Shown here in pieces: positions 1-7,857 of a DNA stretch of 64,000 nt. This stretch comes from Marinomonas sargassi. GTDB lineage: Bacteria > Pseudomonadota > Gammaproteobacteria > Pseudomonadales > Marinomonadaceae. The first letter of the stretch is position 1. Every line of letters starts with the position of its first letter. The stretch is from NCBI RefSeq assembly GCF_025716875.1, contig NZ_JAOVZB010000001.1, positions 186,001 through 250,000 on the forward strand, read 5' to 3'. A program made the position numbers and the translations under genes. A model generated the notes under the pieces. It saw nothing but the letters and a program-made list of their open reading frames with translations, had not been told where the DNA came from and did not search any database.

Positions 1-298
1 CTATTGCACCACCCATATCATCATAGATCACCACCTGACTGGATGAAGTAATCCCCCAAAGCTGAAGCTGTTTAGCAAAATCGGATTCTGTTGGTAACGG
101 GTGACGACCAGACTTTTCTGTTTCCTGACCAGCGAGTTCAGTATGAAGGTCGACAAAAATAGCCCCCGGAATATGCCCTTTATCGTATTCTTTTTGGCCT
201 TTAGAGAGATCAGTCAAATAAAATCGACTATCCAAGAGGACTAAGCTTTCTTGGCCTATCAGCTCTTTTAGTTCTGCAGCACTTATTAGCGTTTTCAT
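1..298 (-). CDS. Rhodanese-family sulfurtransferase, N-terminal part (cut by window edge)
   Basis: Translating the minus strand from the ATG at 298-296 gives an open frame to the window edge beginning MKTLISAAELKELIGQ, with no stop. It contains LLDSRFYL, then YDKGHIPGAIFVD and later VVIYDDMGG. This is the pattern of the first rhodanese domain of two-domain thiosulfate/3-mercaptopyruvate sulfurtransferases (SseA type), where DxR and the GHIPGA loop are conserved. In that family the active cysteine lies in the second domain, which is outside the window, so activity cannot be judged. The gene is divergent from tlyA across a gap of about 115 bp. Confidence 0.85.
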   Translation of the reverse strand, partial: MKTLISAAELKELIGQESLVLLDSRFYLTDLSKGQKEYDKGHIPGAIFVDLHTELAGQETEKSGRHPLPTESDFAKQLQLWGITSSSQVVIYDDMGGAI

Positions 299-413
299 CT
301 CTTTGATTGCTCCTCAAGTATCGGCCATCAAACTAAAAGATAACCTATCGACTCTACTTAACCTTTTGTTTTTTTGTTAAAATTTATAGCTTACACCGCT
401 CATGGACAGTTTT

Positions 414-1184
414 ATGTTACGCATCGATCTCATTCTAACCGAGCGCAAGCTAGCGAAGTCCCGCTCGCAGGCTCAAGCATTTATCAAAGCAAAACGCGTG
501 TCTTATAAGCAAGATGATAAATGGCTCCTTACGAACAAACCCAGCCTTATACTCCCCTCTGATATCGAATTAAAAATTGCTCACGATGAATCTGATAAGT
601 ACGTTTCACGCGGGGCCTTGAAACTAGAAGGCGCGCTAAAACACACTCAGCTGAATATCCAAGGGTTCCAAGTACTAGATATCGGCCAATCTACTGGAGG
701 CTTTAGTGATTGCGCCTTACAACATGGAGCTGCGCATATTGTTGGTATTGAGGTCGGGCACGACCAGCTTGATAAAAGCCTAAGAAACAACAAACAAATC
801 ACTTGTTTAGAGGGGGTTAATGCGCGCTCCCTCACGGCTCAGGACTTAGGCTCAAATTTTCCCGACAATGGCTTTGATCTTGCTGTGATGGATGTATCCT
901 TCATTTCCCAAACAAAAATCCTGCCTCAGCTGCCTGATTTGCTAAGTTCAAGCGGACACCTAATCACATTAGTCAAACCGCAATTTGAAGTTGGGCCAGA
1001 ATTTATTGGTAAAGGCGGGATAGTAAAAAACACCAGGAGAGTAGAACAACTATCAAGAGATATCCAAGCCTTTGTTACAGAGCTAGGATTTACCGTTCGC
1101 ACCTATATTGAAAGCCCTATTAAGGGTGGAGATGGCAATCGCGAATATCTACTCTGGGCAAGTAAACAGCAATCTAATTATTAA
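414..1184 (+). CDS. tlyA: TlyA-family rRNA 2'-O-methyltransferase / hemolysin-like protein
   Basis: 256 residues. The N-terminus (MLRIDLILTERKLAKSRSQA) is the S4-type RNA-binding domain typical of TlyA. Next comes an FtsJ/RrmJ-like Rossmann methyltransferase with the SAM-binding loop DIGQSTGGFSD and later AVMDVSFIS and LVKPQFEVG. Family knowledge: TlyA adds 2'-O-methyl groups to cytidines in 23S rRNA, and the longer type also to 16S rRNA. An in-frame ATG lies 12 bases upstream at 402. I prefer 414 because TlyA proteins normally begin within a few residues of the S4 motif; neither start has a strong ribosome binding site. The 3' end overlaps the convergent MATE gene by 4 bases. Confidence 0.9.
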   Translation: MLRIDLILTERKLAKSRSQAQAFIKAKRVSYKQDDKWLLTNKPSLILPSDIELKIAHDESDKYVSRGALKLEGALKHTQLNIQGFQVLDIGQSTGGFSDCALQHGAAHIVGIEVGHDQLDKSLRNNKQITCLEGVNARSLTAQDLGSNFPDNGFDLAVMDVSFISQTKILPQLPDLLSSSGHLITLVKPQFEVGPEFIGKGGIVKNTRRVEQLSRDIQAFVTELGFTVRTYIESPIKGGDGNREYLLWASKQQSNY

Positions 1185-2560
1185 AGAGGCTCATCATGAT
1201 TGTTCGAGCGAGAAGGGGCAATGTTTGACGCTTCTTTTTCCTCTAACGTCTCAATATATTTCCTTGCCATATAAAAACCTAAGCAACCAAATATAACTGA
1301 CCCCACAGCCTGACCAAACAAAATACCATTGGCATCCATAAACAAGGCAAAAAACGCAATGAGAGGCCAAGTTCCCAATGTTGCGCGGCCAAAGTTTAAA
1401 AGCGTTGAAACAAAAGGCTTACCCAAATTGTTGAATACAGCAATGGCGATGAAGAGGAGGCTTTGAAAAAAGAAGCTAAAAGAAACGAAAGTAGAAAAAA
1501 ACCTTATCAGTTCAGCGCTTTCCGCTGAAGCATTAAAAACTTCTACTAACCAGTCCTGTACTTGATATAAAAACACACACAATACGGCACAATAGCAAAA
1601 CGCATAAAGTACAGCACTGCTAATGGCATTATGCATTCTATCAAATCGAACAGCCCCATAGTTTTGGCCAAGCACTGGCCCAACAGCACCTGATAACGCA
1701 AAAATACCACAAAAGACCACAGGAATGACTCGCCCGATAATAGCCACAGCTGCAACAGCATCATCACCAAACGATGAGGTATATTCCATGACAATGGCAT
1801 TAGCCAAGGGAGAAGACATGTTAGTTAGCATTGCTGGCACAGCGATCAGCGAAATCCCTTTCGCGTCTTTAATGAATTCCATTAAATCAAAAGTGCCCAA
1901 CATCTTATGGATATGCATGACGCCATGATACGAAATTGCCACCATAAAGAATCGCGCTAACAAAGAAGCGATTGCCGCGCCCTGCACCCCTAATCCAAGA
2001 CCAAAAATTAAAATAGGATCCAGCACCGCGTTGACGATTCCACCAGCCAAGGTCACATACATAGCACGCCGAGCATCACCAAGCGCACGCATTATGCCCG
2101 CACCTATCATGCTCGCCATCACCGCAGGCATGCCCAAGATCAGAATTTGTAAATAGTCTGTTGCAAGATCCAGCGTTCTGCCTGTTGCACCAATATATAA
2201 GAGGATATGAGGTACTTTTGGCCACAACCACCAAACTACGATAGAGGAGAAAAATACGCCATAAACCAAAACGTTCACTGCACGTCGTTTTGCGAGATCA
2301 ATATTCCCCGAACCTATTGCCTTAGAAACTAATGCTGTTGCCGAAATAGAGACAGCAATCCCTATTGAAATAGTGAAAAATATTATAGCGCTGGCAAAAC
2401 CCACCGCTGCAACGGCTTCTTTCTCTCCCAGCATAGAAAGGAAAAACATATCGACAAGGTCAACCAAGAAAATAGACATCAGCCCCAATGCACCTGTCAA
2501 AGACATGCTAAACACATGTTTTAAGGTGGAGCCTTGTGTCAGTTTCGCCCTTTTAGGCAT
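1181..2560 (-). CDS. MATE-family multidrug/sodium efflux transporter
   Basis: 459 residues with about twelve hydrophobic segments arranged as two similar halves, as expected for MatE-domain exporters (usual length 440-480). The stretch SMLGEKEAVAAVGFASAI near residue 45 and GAGIMRALGDARRAMYV near 160 match MATE signatures. Such proteins export cationic drugs or metabolites in exchange for sodium or protons; the substrate cannot be read from sequence. The start has an AGGA Shine-Dalgarno about 8 bases upstream. It lies downstream of lon on the same strand but is separated from it by a good intrinsic terminator, so it is probably transcribed on its own. A charged C-terminal tail of about 20 residues follows the last membrane segment. 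Confidence 0.9.
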   Translation of the reverse strand: MPKRAKLTQGSTLKHVFSMSLTGALGLMSIFLVDLVDMFFLSMLGEKEAVAAVGFASAIIFFTISIGIAVSISATALVSKAIGSGNIDLAKRRAVNVLVYGVFFSSIVVWWLWPKVPHILLYIGATGRTLDLATDYLQILILGMPAVMASMIGAGIMRALGDARRAMYVTLAGGIVNAVLDPILIFGLGLGVQGAAIASLLARFFMVAISYHGVMHIHKMLGTFDLMEFIKDAKGISLIAVPAMLTNMSSPLANAIVMEYTSSFGDDAVAAVAIIGRVIPVVFCGIFALSGAVGPVLGQNYGAVRFDRMHNAISSAVLYAFCYCAVLCVFLYQVQDWLVEVFNASAESAELIRFFSTFVSFSFFFQSLLFIAIAVFNNLGKPFVSTLLNFGRATLGTWPLIAFFALFMDANGILFGQAVGSVIFGCLGFYMARKYIETLEEKEASNIAPSRSNNHDEPL

Positions 2561-2591
2561 ATTTATTTCCTAAAAATACAATGGTTTATTA

Positions 2592-2626
2592 CGAAAAAAG
2601 CCGGACAACCAATGCTTATCCGGCTT
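2592..2626 (-). terminator. Intrinsic terminator of lon
   Basis: The 8-bp stem AAGCCGGA/TCCGGCTT has a 13-nt loop. Read on the minus strand it is followed by a run of six T. It sits about 40 bases past the lon stop codon and before the MATE start, so it separates the two genes. Confidence 0.85.
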
Positions 2627-2664
2627 GATAACATATCATTTCTAGAGACTTATGCAGCGCCTAG

Positions 2665-5103
2665 TTAATGTATGTGGCTATTTTCGCTGTTAAAGACAAT
2701 TTTCTCAACCTCTGAATAGCGTTCTGCAAAATGAACGGTTACTCCTTCTTTGACAGAGTCCGGTAGCTCTTCATAATCGCCACGATTCGGTTCAGGTAGA
2801 ATTATTTCCTGAATTTTACTGCGCTTAGCTGCGATAATTTTTTCGCGAATACCTCCTACTGCCAACACCTGACCCGTCAAAGTTAGCTCCCCTGTCATCG
2901 CAAGGCCTTTTCGTACAGGTTTGTTTTTCGCCAATGACATTAACGCTGTAGCAATCGTAATACCTGCACTCGGGCCATCTTTTGGTGTTGCCCCTTCAGG
3001 TACATGCAAATGAATAAAACTCTTATCAAAAAACTCAGGTGATTTTTGATAGCTTTTAGTATGGGAGAACACATAAGAGTAAGCAATTTCAGCCGACTCT
3101 TTCATGACATCACCGAGTTTTCCAGTCACTTTTAAGCCACGAGTTAAGTCATGTACCTTGTTGGCTTCAACAGGTAAGGTTGCTCCCCCCATGGAAGTCC
3201 AAGCTAACCCAGTCACAACACCAACCCCTTGCAGAGTTTTTTCAGCGCGAAAATAGGGCATACCTAGAAGCTCTTCTACGTCTTTCACACCAACATTAAT
3301 ATGCTCTTTTTCACCCGTTACTAACTTAACAACTGATTTACGCAACACTTTTTGCAACAGCTTATCTAAGCCTCGGACTCCAGCTTCTCGAGCATAATGT
3401 TCGATAATATGTCGCAATGCCGCATCAGTGATGTTTAACTGTTTCTTCAATAACTTATTTTTCTTCAGCAATTTCGGCCATAGATGCTGCTTAGCAATTG
3501 CCAATTTTTCATCCGCTATATAGCCAGATAAGCGAATTACATCCATTCGATCTAATAATGGAGAAGGAATAGTATCCAGTTGATTTGCCGTGCAAATAAA
3601 AAGTGCTTTCGACAAATCGATCCGCATGTCTAAGTAGTGGTCTAAAAACTCACTATTCTGCTCTGGGTCTAATGCTTCCAATAAAGAAGAGGCGGGATCC
3701 CCTTGAAAAGATGAGCCTATTTTGTCAATTTCATCCAGCATGATAACTGGGTTTTCAACACTCACGTCTTTCAGAGCTTGAACAAACTTACCCGGTAAAG
3801 CGCCGATATAAGTTCTACGGTGGCCTTTGATTTCAGCTTCATCCCGCATGCCACCTAGACTAAAACGATAAAACTTACGATTCAAAGACTCCGCTACTGC
3901 CTTACCAATCGAGGTTTTCCCAACACCCGGAGGACCAACTAGCAATAAGATAGAACCGCCCATTTCACCACGGTGAGCACCGAGCGCTAAGAATTCAACG
4001 ATACGATCCTTGATATCACTCAAGCCTGCATGGTGAGATTCAAGCACATCTCTTGCCGAGGCAATATCAAGATTATCCTCAGACTGTATTCCCCAAGGTA
4101 AAGAGGTTGCCCAATCTAAATAATTACGAGTCACGCCATATTCTGGAGATCCCGTTTCAAGCACGCTCAGTTTATGCAACTCGTCTTGAATTTTATTACT
4201 CACAGAATCTGTAAGTGTTTTCCCTTCGAGGCGAGCCGTAAAAGTATCCACATCTGAAGTACGATCATCCTTTGATACACCCAGCTCTTTTTGGATAACC
4301 TTAAGTTGCTCCTTTAGGAAAAACTCTCGCTGATGGTGGCTCAATTTATCATTCACCTCAGCACTAATTTCATTCTGTAAACGCGCAATATCTAACTCTT
4401 TCTTCAAGAGCGAGAGAGCCATAGGCATACGCTCTTTGACATCGGCGGTTGCCAACACCTCATATAAATCTTCAGGTTCTGCCGTGGTGATTGATGCAGC
4501 AAAGTCTGCTAATAAACCTGACTCATTAAACGAGAAACGACCAAGATACTGTCTAAGGTCTTCACTAAACAGCGGATTCAAACGGATCAGTTCTTTAATG
4601 GCATCCAAGATCGCAATGGAATAGGCTTTTGATTCATCATCGCTCGACCTAACATCCGTCAAGTAACGAACTTTAGCTAGATAAGGTGTTTTATCTGTTA
4701 GCCATTCGACAATTTCAAAGCGCTTAATTCCTTGTGCTAAAAAGGTAAGCTTATCATCTCGCTTTTCAGCCTTATGAACCCGTGCTACGCATCCAATAGA
4801 GCGAAACGAGCCGATGCTCGGAAGCTCATTACCTTTTTTATCCGCGTACATTAGGCCAACAGCCGCTTGAGGATTTTCTGCAATACGCTCTAACGTTTCC
4901 TCCCATTGTGCAGCATCCACCATAACTGGTTGCACTTGCGCAGGAAAAAATGGCCTACTAGAAATGGGCAAGATAAATAGGGTATCCGGCAAAACATCAT
5001 CTGGCAAAGCCAACCCTTTTGGGTCGTCAATAACAACACTTTCGTCTTCTGCTATTACATCTGCTTCTTCTTGCTCATTGAAGTATTGCTCGTCATTACT
5101 CAT
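2665..5103 (-). CDS. lon: ATP-dependent Lon protease (LonA)
   Basis: 812 residues, close to the usual 780-820. Order of domains: N-terminal LON substrate-binding domain (from about residue 38, LPDTLFILPISSRPFFPAQ), a coiled-coil linker with HHQREFFLKEQLKVIQKELG, the AAA+ module with Walker A GPPGVGKTS near residue 388 and Walker B VIMLDEIDKIG, and the C-terminal protease domain. The serine of the Ser-Lys dyad is in PKDGPSAGITI near residue 712, and its lysine is in the REKIIAAKRS region. Lon degrades misfolded and regulatory proteins in the cytoplasm. The acidic first 30 residues (EEADVIAEDESVV) are an extension rather than part of the fold. It is divergent from upp. I looked for a heat-shock sigma-32 promoter upstream and did not see a convincing one. 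Confidence 0.97.
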   Translation of the reverse strand: MSNDEQYFNEQEEADVIAEDESVVIDDPKGLALPDDVLPDTLFILPISSRPFFPAQVQPVMVDAAQWEETLERIAENPQAAVGLMYADKKGNELPSIGSFRSIGCVARVHKAEKRDDKLTFLAQGIKRFEIVEWLTDKTPYLAKVRYLTDVRSSDDESKAYSIAILDAIKELIRLNPLFSEDLRQYLGRFSFNESGLLADFAASITTAEPEDLYEVLATADVKERMPMALSLLKKELDIARLQNEISAEVNDKLSHHQREFFLKEQLKVIQKELGVSKDDRTSDVDTFTARLEGKTLTDSVSNKIQDELHKLSVLETGSPEYGVTRNYLDWATSLPWGIQSEDNLDIASARDVLESHHAGLSDIKDRIVEFLALGAHRGEMGGSILLLVGPPGVGKTSIGKAVAESLNRKFYRFSLGGMRDEAEIKGHRRTYIGALPGKFVQALKDVSVENPVIMLDEIDKIGSSFQGDPASSLLEALDPEQNSEFLDHYLDMRIDLSKALFICTANQLDTIPSPLLDRMDVIRLSGYIADEKLAIAKQHLWPKLLKKNKLLKKQLNITDAALRHIIEHYAREAGVRGLDKLLQKVLRKSVVKLVTGEKEHINVGVKDVEELLGMPYFRAEKTLQGVGVVTGLAWTSMGGATLPVEANKVHDLTRGLKVTGKLGDVMKESAEIAYSYVFSHTKSYQKSPEFFDKSFIHLHVPEGATPKDGPSAGITIATALMSLAKNKPVRKGLAMTGELTLTGQVLAVGGIREKIIAAKRSKIQEIILPEPNRGDYEELPDSVKEGVTVHFAERYSEVEKIVFNSENSHIH

Positions 5104-5165
5104 GTGGTACTTTATCTCTATGTATTCAATCGGGTGAAAATCAAAACTCTGTCGTTTTATGAGGC

Positions 5166-5194
5166 TATCCTTTTATGGGAATATCCTTTTATGG
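5166..5194. repeat. Two 13-bp direct repeats upstream of lon
   Basis: TATCCTTTTATGG occurs at 5166-5178 and again at 5182-5194, a period of 16 bases, 60-90 bases upstream of the lon start. A weaker third relative (cgttttatgaggc) precedes them at about 5153. They may be a regulator site for lon or a simple duplication; nothing further can be said from sequence. Confidence 0.5.
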
Positions 5195-5243
5195 AACTAT
5201 CGTTTATGTAGTGGCACTTTTTCTAAAAACAACACCTACCTAG

Positions 5244-5292
5244 CCTGTCAAAAAATTCGACCAATAGGACAGGTTTTTAATACAGTCCTATT
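5244..5292. repeat. Overlapping inverted repeats between lon and upp
   Basis: Two inverted repeats share bases. CCTGTC (5244-5249) pairs with GACAGG (5268-5273), which is followed by TTTTT on the plus strand. AATAGGAC (5263-5270) pairs perfectly with GTCCTATT (5285-5292). Both cannot form at once. This could be a leader switch for upp or an operator; whether this DNA is transcribed toward upp is unknown. Confidence 0.4.
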
Positions 5293-5368
5293 TTACTTAA
5301 TGCTATGATGAATAACGAACCAGATTACAAAAAATAAATTTACACTGGGCTATTAAAAGGAAAGGTTA

Positions 5369-6025
5369 ATGTCTCACGATGAACTGCTCTCGATCTATAA
5401 CGATATTTCAGTAATTGATCACCCTTTTGTTCAACACAAACTCACCAGTTTAAGAGATAAAAACACCAGTACACGCGAATTTCGCATGTTAGTAGAAGAG
5501 CTGGGGACTTTAATAGGCTATGAAGCCACTAGAGATTTAGAGACTACTGACATTGAAGTGGAAACACCATTAGAAAAAACCATGAGCCCTGTCTTAAAAG
5601 GGAAAAAACTCTGCGTTGTTACTATCATGCGGGCTGGCAATGGGTTAGCCGAAGGTGTCTTGAAATTATCCCCTTCCGCACGGGTAGGACATATAGGTTT
5701 ATATCGCGACCCAGAAACCAAACAGCCTGTTGAATATTATCTAAAAATGCCCCATTCAATCGATGAGCGTACCATTATCGTCGTCGACCCAATGCTGGCT
5801 ACTGGTAACTCCGCCATTATGGCCATAGATAAAATGAAAGAAATGGGTGCCAATCACATTCGTTTTATTTGTTTATTTTCAGCACCAGAAGGTATAACGG
5901 CTTTTAAAAAAGCCCACCCAGACGTCGCCATGTACATTGGCACGATTGACAGAGAGCTTGATGACCACGCCTATATTCGCCCGGGAGTTGGTGATGCAGG
6001 CGACCGCATCTACGGTACACTTTAG
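5369..6025 (+). CDS. upp: Uracil phosphoribosyltransferase
   Basis: 218 residues, about ten longer than the usual 208. It converts uracil and PRPP to UMP in pyrimidine salvage. The PRPP-binding signature is [16 protein letters not shown]. The uracil-binding C-terminus ends with [17 protein letters not shown], diagnostic of Upp. [16 protein letters not shown] is the conserved region after the flexible loop. The start ATG is preceded by AAAAGGAAAGG at a good distance. It is a single-gene unit, ended by a hairpin shared with the convergent exporter gene. Confidence 0.96.
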   Translation: MSHDELLSIYNDISVIDHPFVQHKLTSLRDKNTSTREFRMLVEELGTLIGYEATRDLETTDIEVETPLEKTMSPVLKGKKLCVVTIMRAGNGLAEGVLKLSPSARVGHIGLYRDPETKQPVEYYLKMPHSIDERTIIVVDPMLATGNSAIMAIDKMKEMGANHIRFICLFSAPEGITAFKKAHPDVAMYIGTIDRELDDHAYIRPGVGDAGDRIYGTL

Positions 6026-6062
6026 ACATAACAAGGCCACATATCACAAGAAGCACTTCATA

Positions 6063-6101
6063 AAAAAGTCCTAGTTCAAATGGCTTAAACTAGGGCTTTT
6101 T
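6063..6101. terminator. Bidirectional terminator between upp and the LysE-family gene
   Basis: A 14-bp stem, AAAAAGTCCTAGTT with AACTAGGGCTTTTT (one G-T wobble), has an 11-nt loop, with T runs at the 3' end on both strands. It lies in the convergent gap between the two genes, so it can serve both. Confidence 0.85.
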
Positions 6102-6125
6102 AAAAGTTCTGATGCGATTCAAAAC

Positions 6126-6746
6126 CTAGCCTTTAAAAGCGAGAAAAGCGCCTGCACTGGCCATAATACCGCCAGAAGTCCTATTCAGAGTTCTAACACT
6201 GCGCTCAGACTTCATAAGCTTTCTTGCTTGCGCTGCGCCTAGAGATACCATAGAGATACCTGACATCAAGCCCACAAAAGCCAAAATAGCCGCCAGTACA
6301 ATATCCGCACCATTTAAGACAGTAAGGTCCATAAAGGTCGGTAAAAATGCGATGTAGAATAAAACCACTTTGGGGTTAGAGGCTGAAATCATAAAGCCCT
6401 GTAAAAAACTCGCCATCTCACTTTGCGACTCATATTGCTTCGACTGATCATCAGGAGAAACAATAGGGGCTGTCCACATTTTCCAACCTAGGTAGATAAG
6501 ATATGCCGCACCAATATAACGAATAGCAATAAACACTTCTTCCCATGCAGAGGCTATAGCAGCCAATCCGTAACAGGCCATAACTAAATACACTATGTCG
6601 CTCATTACCATACCAACACAAAGCGACACACTGGCCTTCGCTCCTTTCGACATACTTTTAGCCATGATGGCAAAGATTCCCGGCCCCGGTGTAACTCCGA
6701 AAATAAAGATGGCGATAAAAAAAGTAATTCCACTTTCTAATGTCAT
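6126..6746 (-). CDS. LysE/RhtB-family amino-acid exporter
   Basis: 206 residues with about six hydrophobic segments, the normal size for this family. The N-terminal FGVTPGPGIFAIMAKSM carries the family's conserved GPGP-type motif, and SASNPKVVLFYIAFLPTFMD is the second conserved block. Members export amino acids such as homoserine, threonine or lysine across the inner membrane; this substrate is not determinable. The start has a strong AGGAGG Shine-Dalgarno. It lies 40 bases downstream of a TetR regulator on the same strand, so the two probably form an operon. Confidence 0.88.
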   Translation of the reverse strand: MTLESGITFFIAIFIFGVTPGPGIFAIMAKSMSKGAKASVSLCVGMVMSDIVYLVMACYGLAAIASAWEEVFIAIRYIGAAYLIYLGWKMWTAPIVSPDDQSKQYESQSEMASFLQGFMISASNPKVVLFYIAFLPTFMDLTVLNGADIVLAAILAFVGLMSGISMVSLGAAQARKLMKSERSVRTLNRTSGGIMASAGAFLAFKG

Positions 6747-6786
6747 ACACTACCTCCTTGAATACTTTAGCTATTACAAACTCTTA

Positions 6787-7428
6787 TTAGCCCTTCACAC
6801 CACAACCAGCAAGAATCATACGAGTGATAAATAATTTCGCTTCTTGGTAATCTGATTCCTCAAGCACATCTTTCTGCAAAAAGACTTTCACTTGAGCATC
6901 AAAATCCGCATAAGTCTGGGTCATTGCCCAAATACTAATAAACAAATGCTCGGTGGAAACTTTCTCCATTAAGCCAGACTCTACCCACTGCTCTATGGTT
7001 TCTTTTTCTCGCGCCAGCTCTGTCACAAAGAATTTTCTTAAGTAATCTAATACAAAAGGCTCTTCACCGATAAGCGCCATAGCAAATACCTTAGAAGCAT
7101 TTTTATTGTCTCTAGACTGGTCGATTTTTTCGCTTATATATCGAGTAAGACTCAATTTCGGACCATCTTCAAAGTTAAATTCACTAACAGACTCTAACCA
7201 AAGACTTAGTATGCGCTCTAAAACCGCTTCTAATAAATCCTTCTTGGAACGGTAGTAATAATGGACATTCGCTTTAGGCAAACCCGCTTCATCAGCAATC
7301 ATTTGTGTCGTGGTTTTAGCCAACCCTTGACGAGCAAACACTCGCTCTGAGGTTTCCAAGATAAGCGCTTGATTTTGCGCCCTAATATGAGATTTAAGCT
7401 GATCTTTCGCTCTTATTACTTTAGTCAA
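6787..7428 (-). CDS. TetR-family transcriptional regulator (RutR-like)
   Basis: 213 residues. The N-terminal helix-turn-helix is clear (AGLPKANVHYYYRSKKDLL, residues about 49-67). The C-terminal domain (KVFAMALIGEEPFV, WVESGLMEKVSTEHLF) resembles the YcdC/RutR C-terminal family, which binds pyrimidines in E. coli RutR, but orthology to RutR is not established. No rut genes are nearby. The start codon is TTG (7428-7426), and no better in-frame start exists. It is probably co-transcribed with the downstream LysE-family exporter. The upstream DNA holds a 12-bp inverted repeat pair and a Fur-like site, suggesting self-regulation and a link to iron. Confidence 0.85.
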   Translation of the reverse strand: MTKVIRAKDQLKSHIRAQNQALILETSERVFARQGLAKTTTQMIADEAGLPKANVHYYYRSKKDLLEAVLERILSLWLESVSEFNFEDGPKLSLTRYISEKIDQSRDNKNASKVFAMALIGEEPFVLDYLRKFFVTELAREKETIEQWVESGLMEKVSTEHLFISIWAMTQTYADFDAQVKVFLQKDVLEESDYQEAKLFITRMILAGCGVKG

Positions 7429-7451
7429 CGGGGTAGTCTCTCGCAGAAAAC

Positions 7452-7533
7452 ATTTACTTACAGGGAAGGTATAAACACCGCACCCTAGACAATCACTAAT
7501 AAGATTATCATTGTTAGCACTCTGTAAGTAAAT
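7452..7533. repeat. Perfect 12-bp inverted repeats upstream of the TetR gene
   Basis: ATTTACTTACAG (7452-7463) and its exact reverse complement CTGTAAGTAAAT (7522-7533) flank a 58-bp spacer directly upstream of the TetR start. The identity stops abruptly on both sides, which suggests selected protein-binding sites. The TetR protein is the obvious candidate ligand; this is inference. Confidence 0.55.
7497..7515 (-). promoter_or_regulatory. Candidate Fur box upstream of the TetR/LysE operon
   Basis: On the minus strand AACAATGATAATCTTATTA matches the 19-bp Fur consensus GATAATGATAATCATTATC at 13 positions, with an unbroken core AATGATAATC. It lies 69-87 bases upstream of the TetR start and inside the spacer of the 12-bp inverted repeats. 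Confidence 0.5.
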
Positions 7534-7549
7534 AATCTAAAGGTCGCAT

Positions 7550-7574
7550 AAAAAAAGGGAGCCAATTGGCTCCC
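7550..7574 (-). terminator. Intrinsic terminator of the candidate sRNA
   Basis: The perfect 18-bp palindrome GGGAGCCAATTGGCTCCC (7557-7574) is followed on the minus strand by seven T. No T run follows on the plus strand, so it acts in one direction. No protein gene ends nearby on that strand other than the diguanylate cyclase 280 bases upstream. Confidence 0.8.
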
Positions 7575-7754
7575 CATTTCCCCTCGTAACAGAGACTTAA
7601 TAACTATAGGCATTCATCATCAAGCTAACTGTTACACCACGTTGGCGCTGTGATTAACTTTCAGTTAAGACACTGAAAGTTAATGTTTTGCTCCCCCTTT
7701 ATCGAGGTACAGCTTTCTTTATTTACAAGAATAAAGAACGCTAATAAATTGATT
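7550..7754 (-). ncRNA. Candidate iron-responsive small RNA (about 205 nt)
   Basis: This gene-free stretch is bounded on the minus strand by a near-consensus promoter (7762-7789) and a strong terminator (7550-7574). The predicted start is near 7754. Between them are: a hairpin at 7712-7741 with a 9-bp perfect stem (TTCTTTATT); a 12-bp perfect hairpin at 7654-7665/7672-7683 with a 6-nt loop; a small GC hairpin (GCGCCA/TGGTGT, two G-U pairs); a 7-bp long-range stem 7586-7592/7629-7635; and an unpaired purine-rich AAAGGGGGAGCAAAAC segment that could base-pair with mRNAs. The only reading frames are trivially short. A Fur-like box overlaps the -10, as in the RyhB, PrrF and NrrF genes. I do not recognise the sequence as any of those, so the family is unknown. 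Confidence 0.6.
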
Positions 7755-7789
7755 GAGAATCATTATAGGCAGTTCATTTCCAAGTTCAA
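7749..7789 (-). promoter_or_regulatory. Sigma-70 promoter with overlapping Fur-like box
   Basis: On the minus strand, -35 TTGAAC (7784-7789) and a perfect -10 TATAAT (7762-7767) are 16 bases apart. The 19 bp at 7749-7767 (TTGATTGAGAATCATTATA on plus) match the Fur consensus at 13 positions, including GAnAATCATTAT. The box covers the -10 and the start region, the usual layout for iron repression. Confidence 0.65.
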
Positions 7790-7857
7790 TAGTTTAACGG
7801 AACTTTTTTGACCATTTGTTCAGTTTTTTTACAATACCTACGTAAAAAGTTGTTTTA

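Noticed and set aside
6787-7428. Naming the TetR regulator rutR
   Set aside because: The C-terminal similarity is only at family level, and no pyrimidine-degradation genes are nearby; upp is close but convergent and separately transcribed.
7597-7620. Short frame MMNAYSY inside the candidate sRNA
   Set aside because: Seven codons with no ribosome binding site; better explained as chance sequence within a structured RNA.
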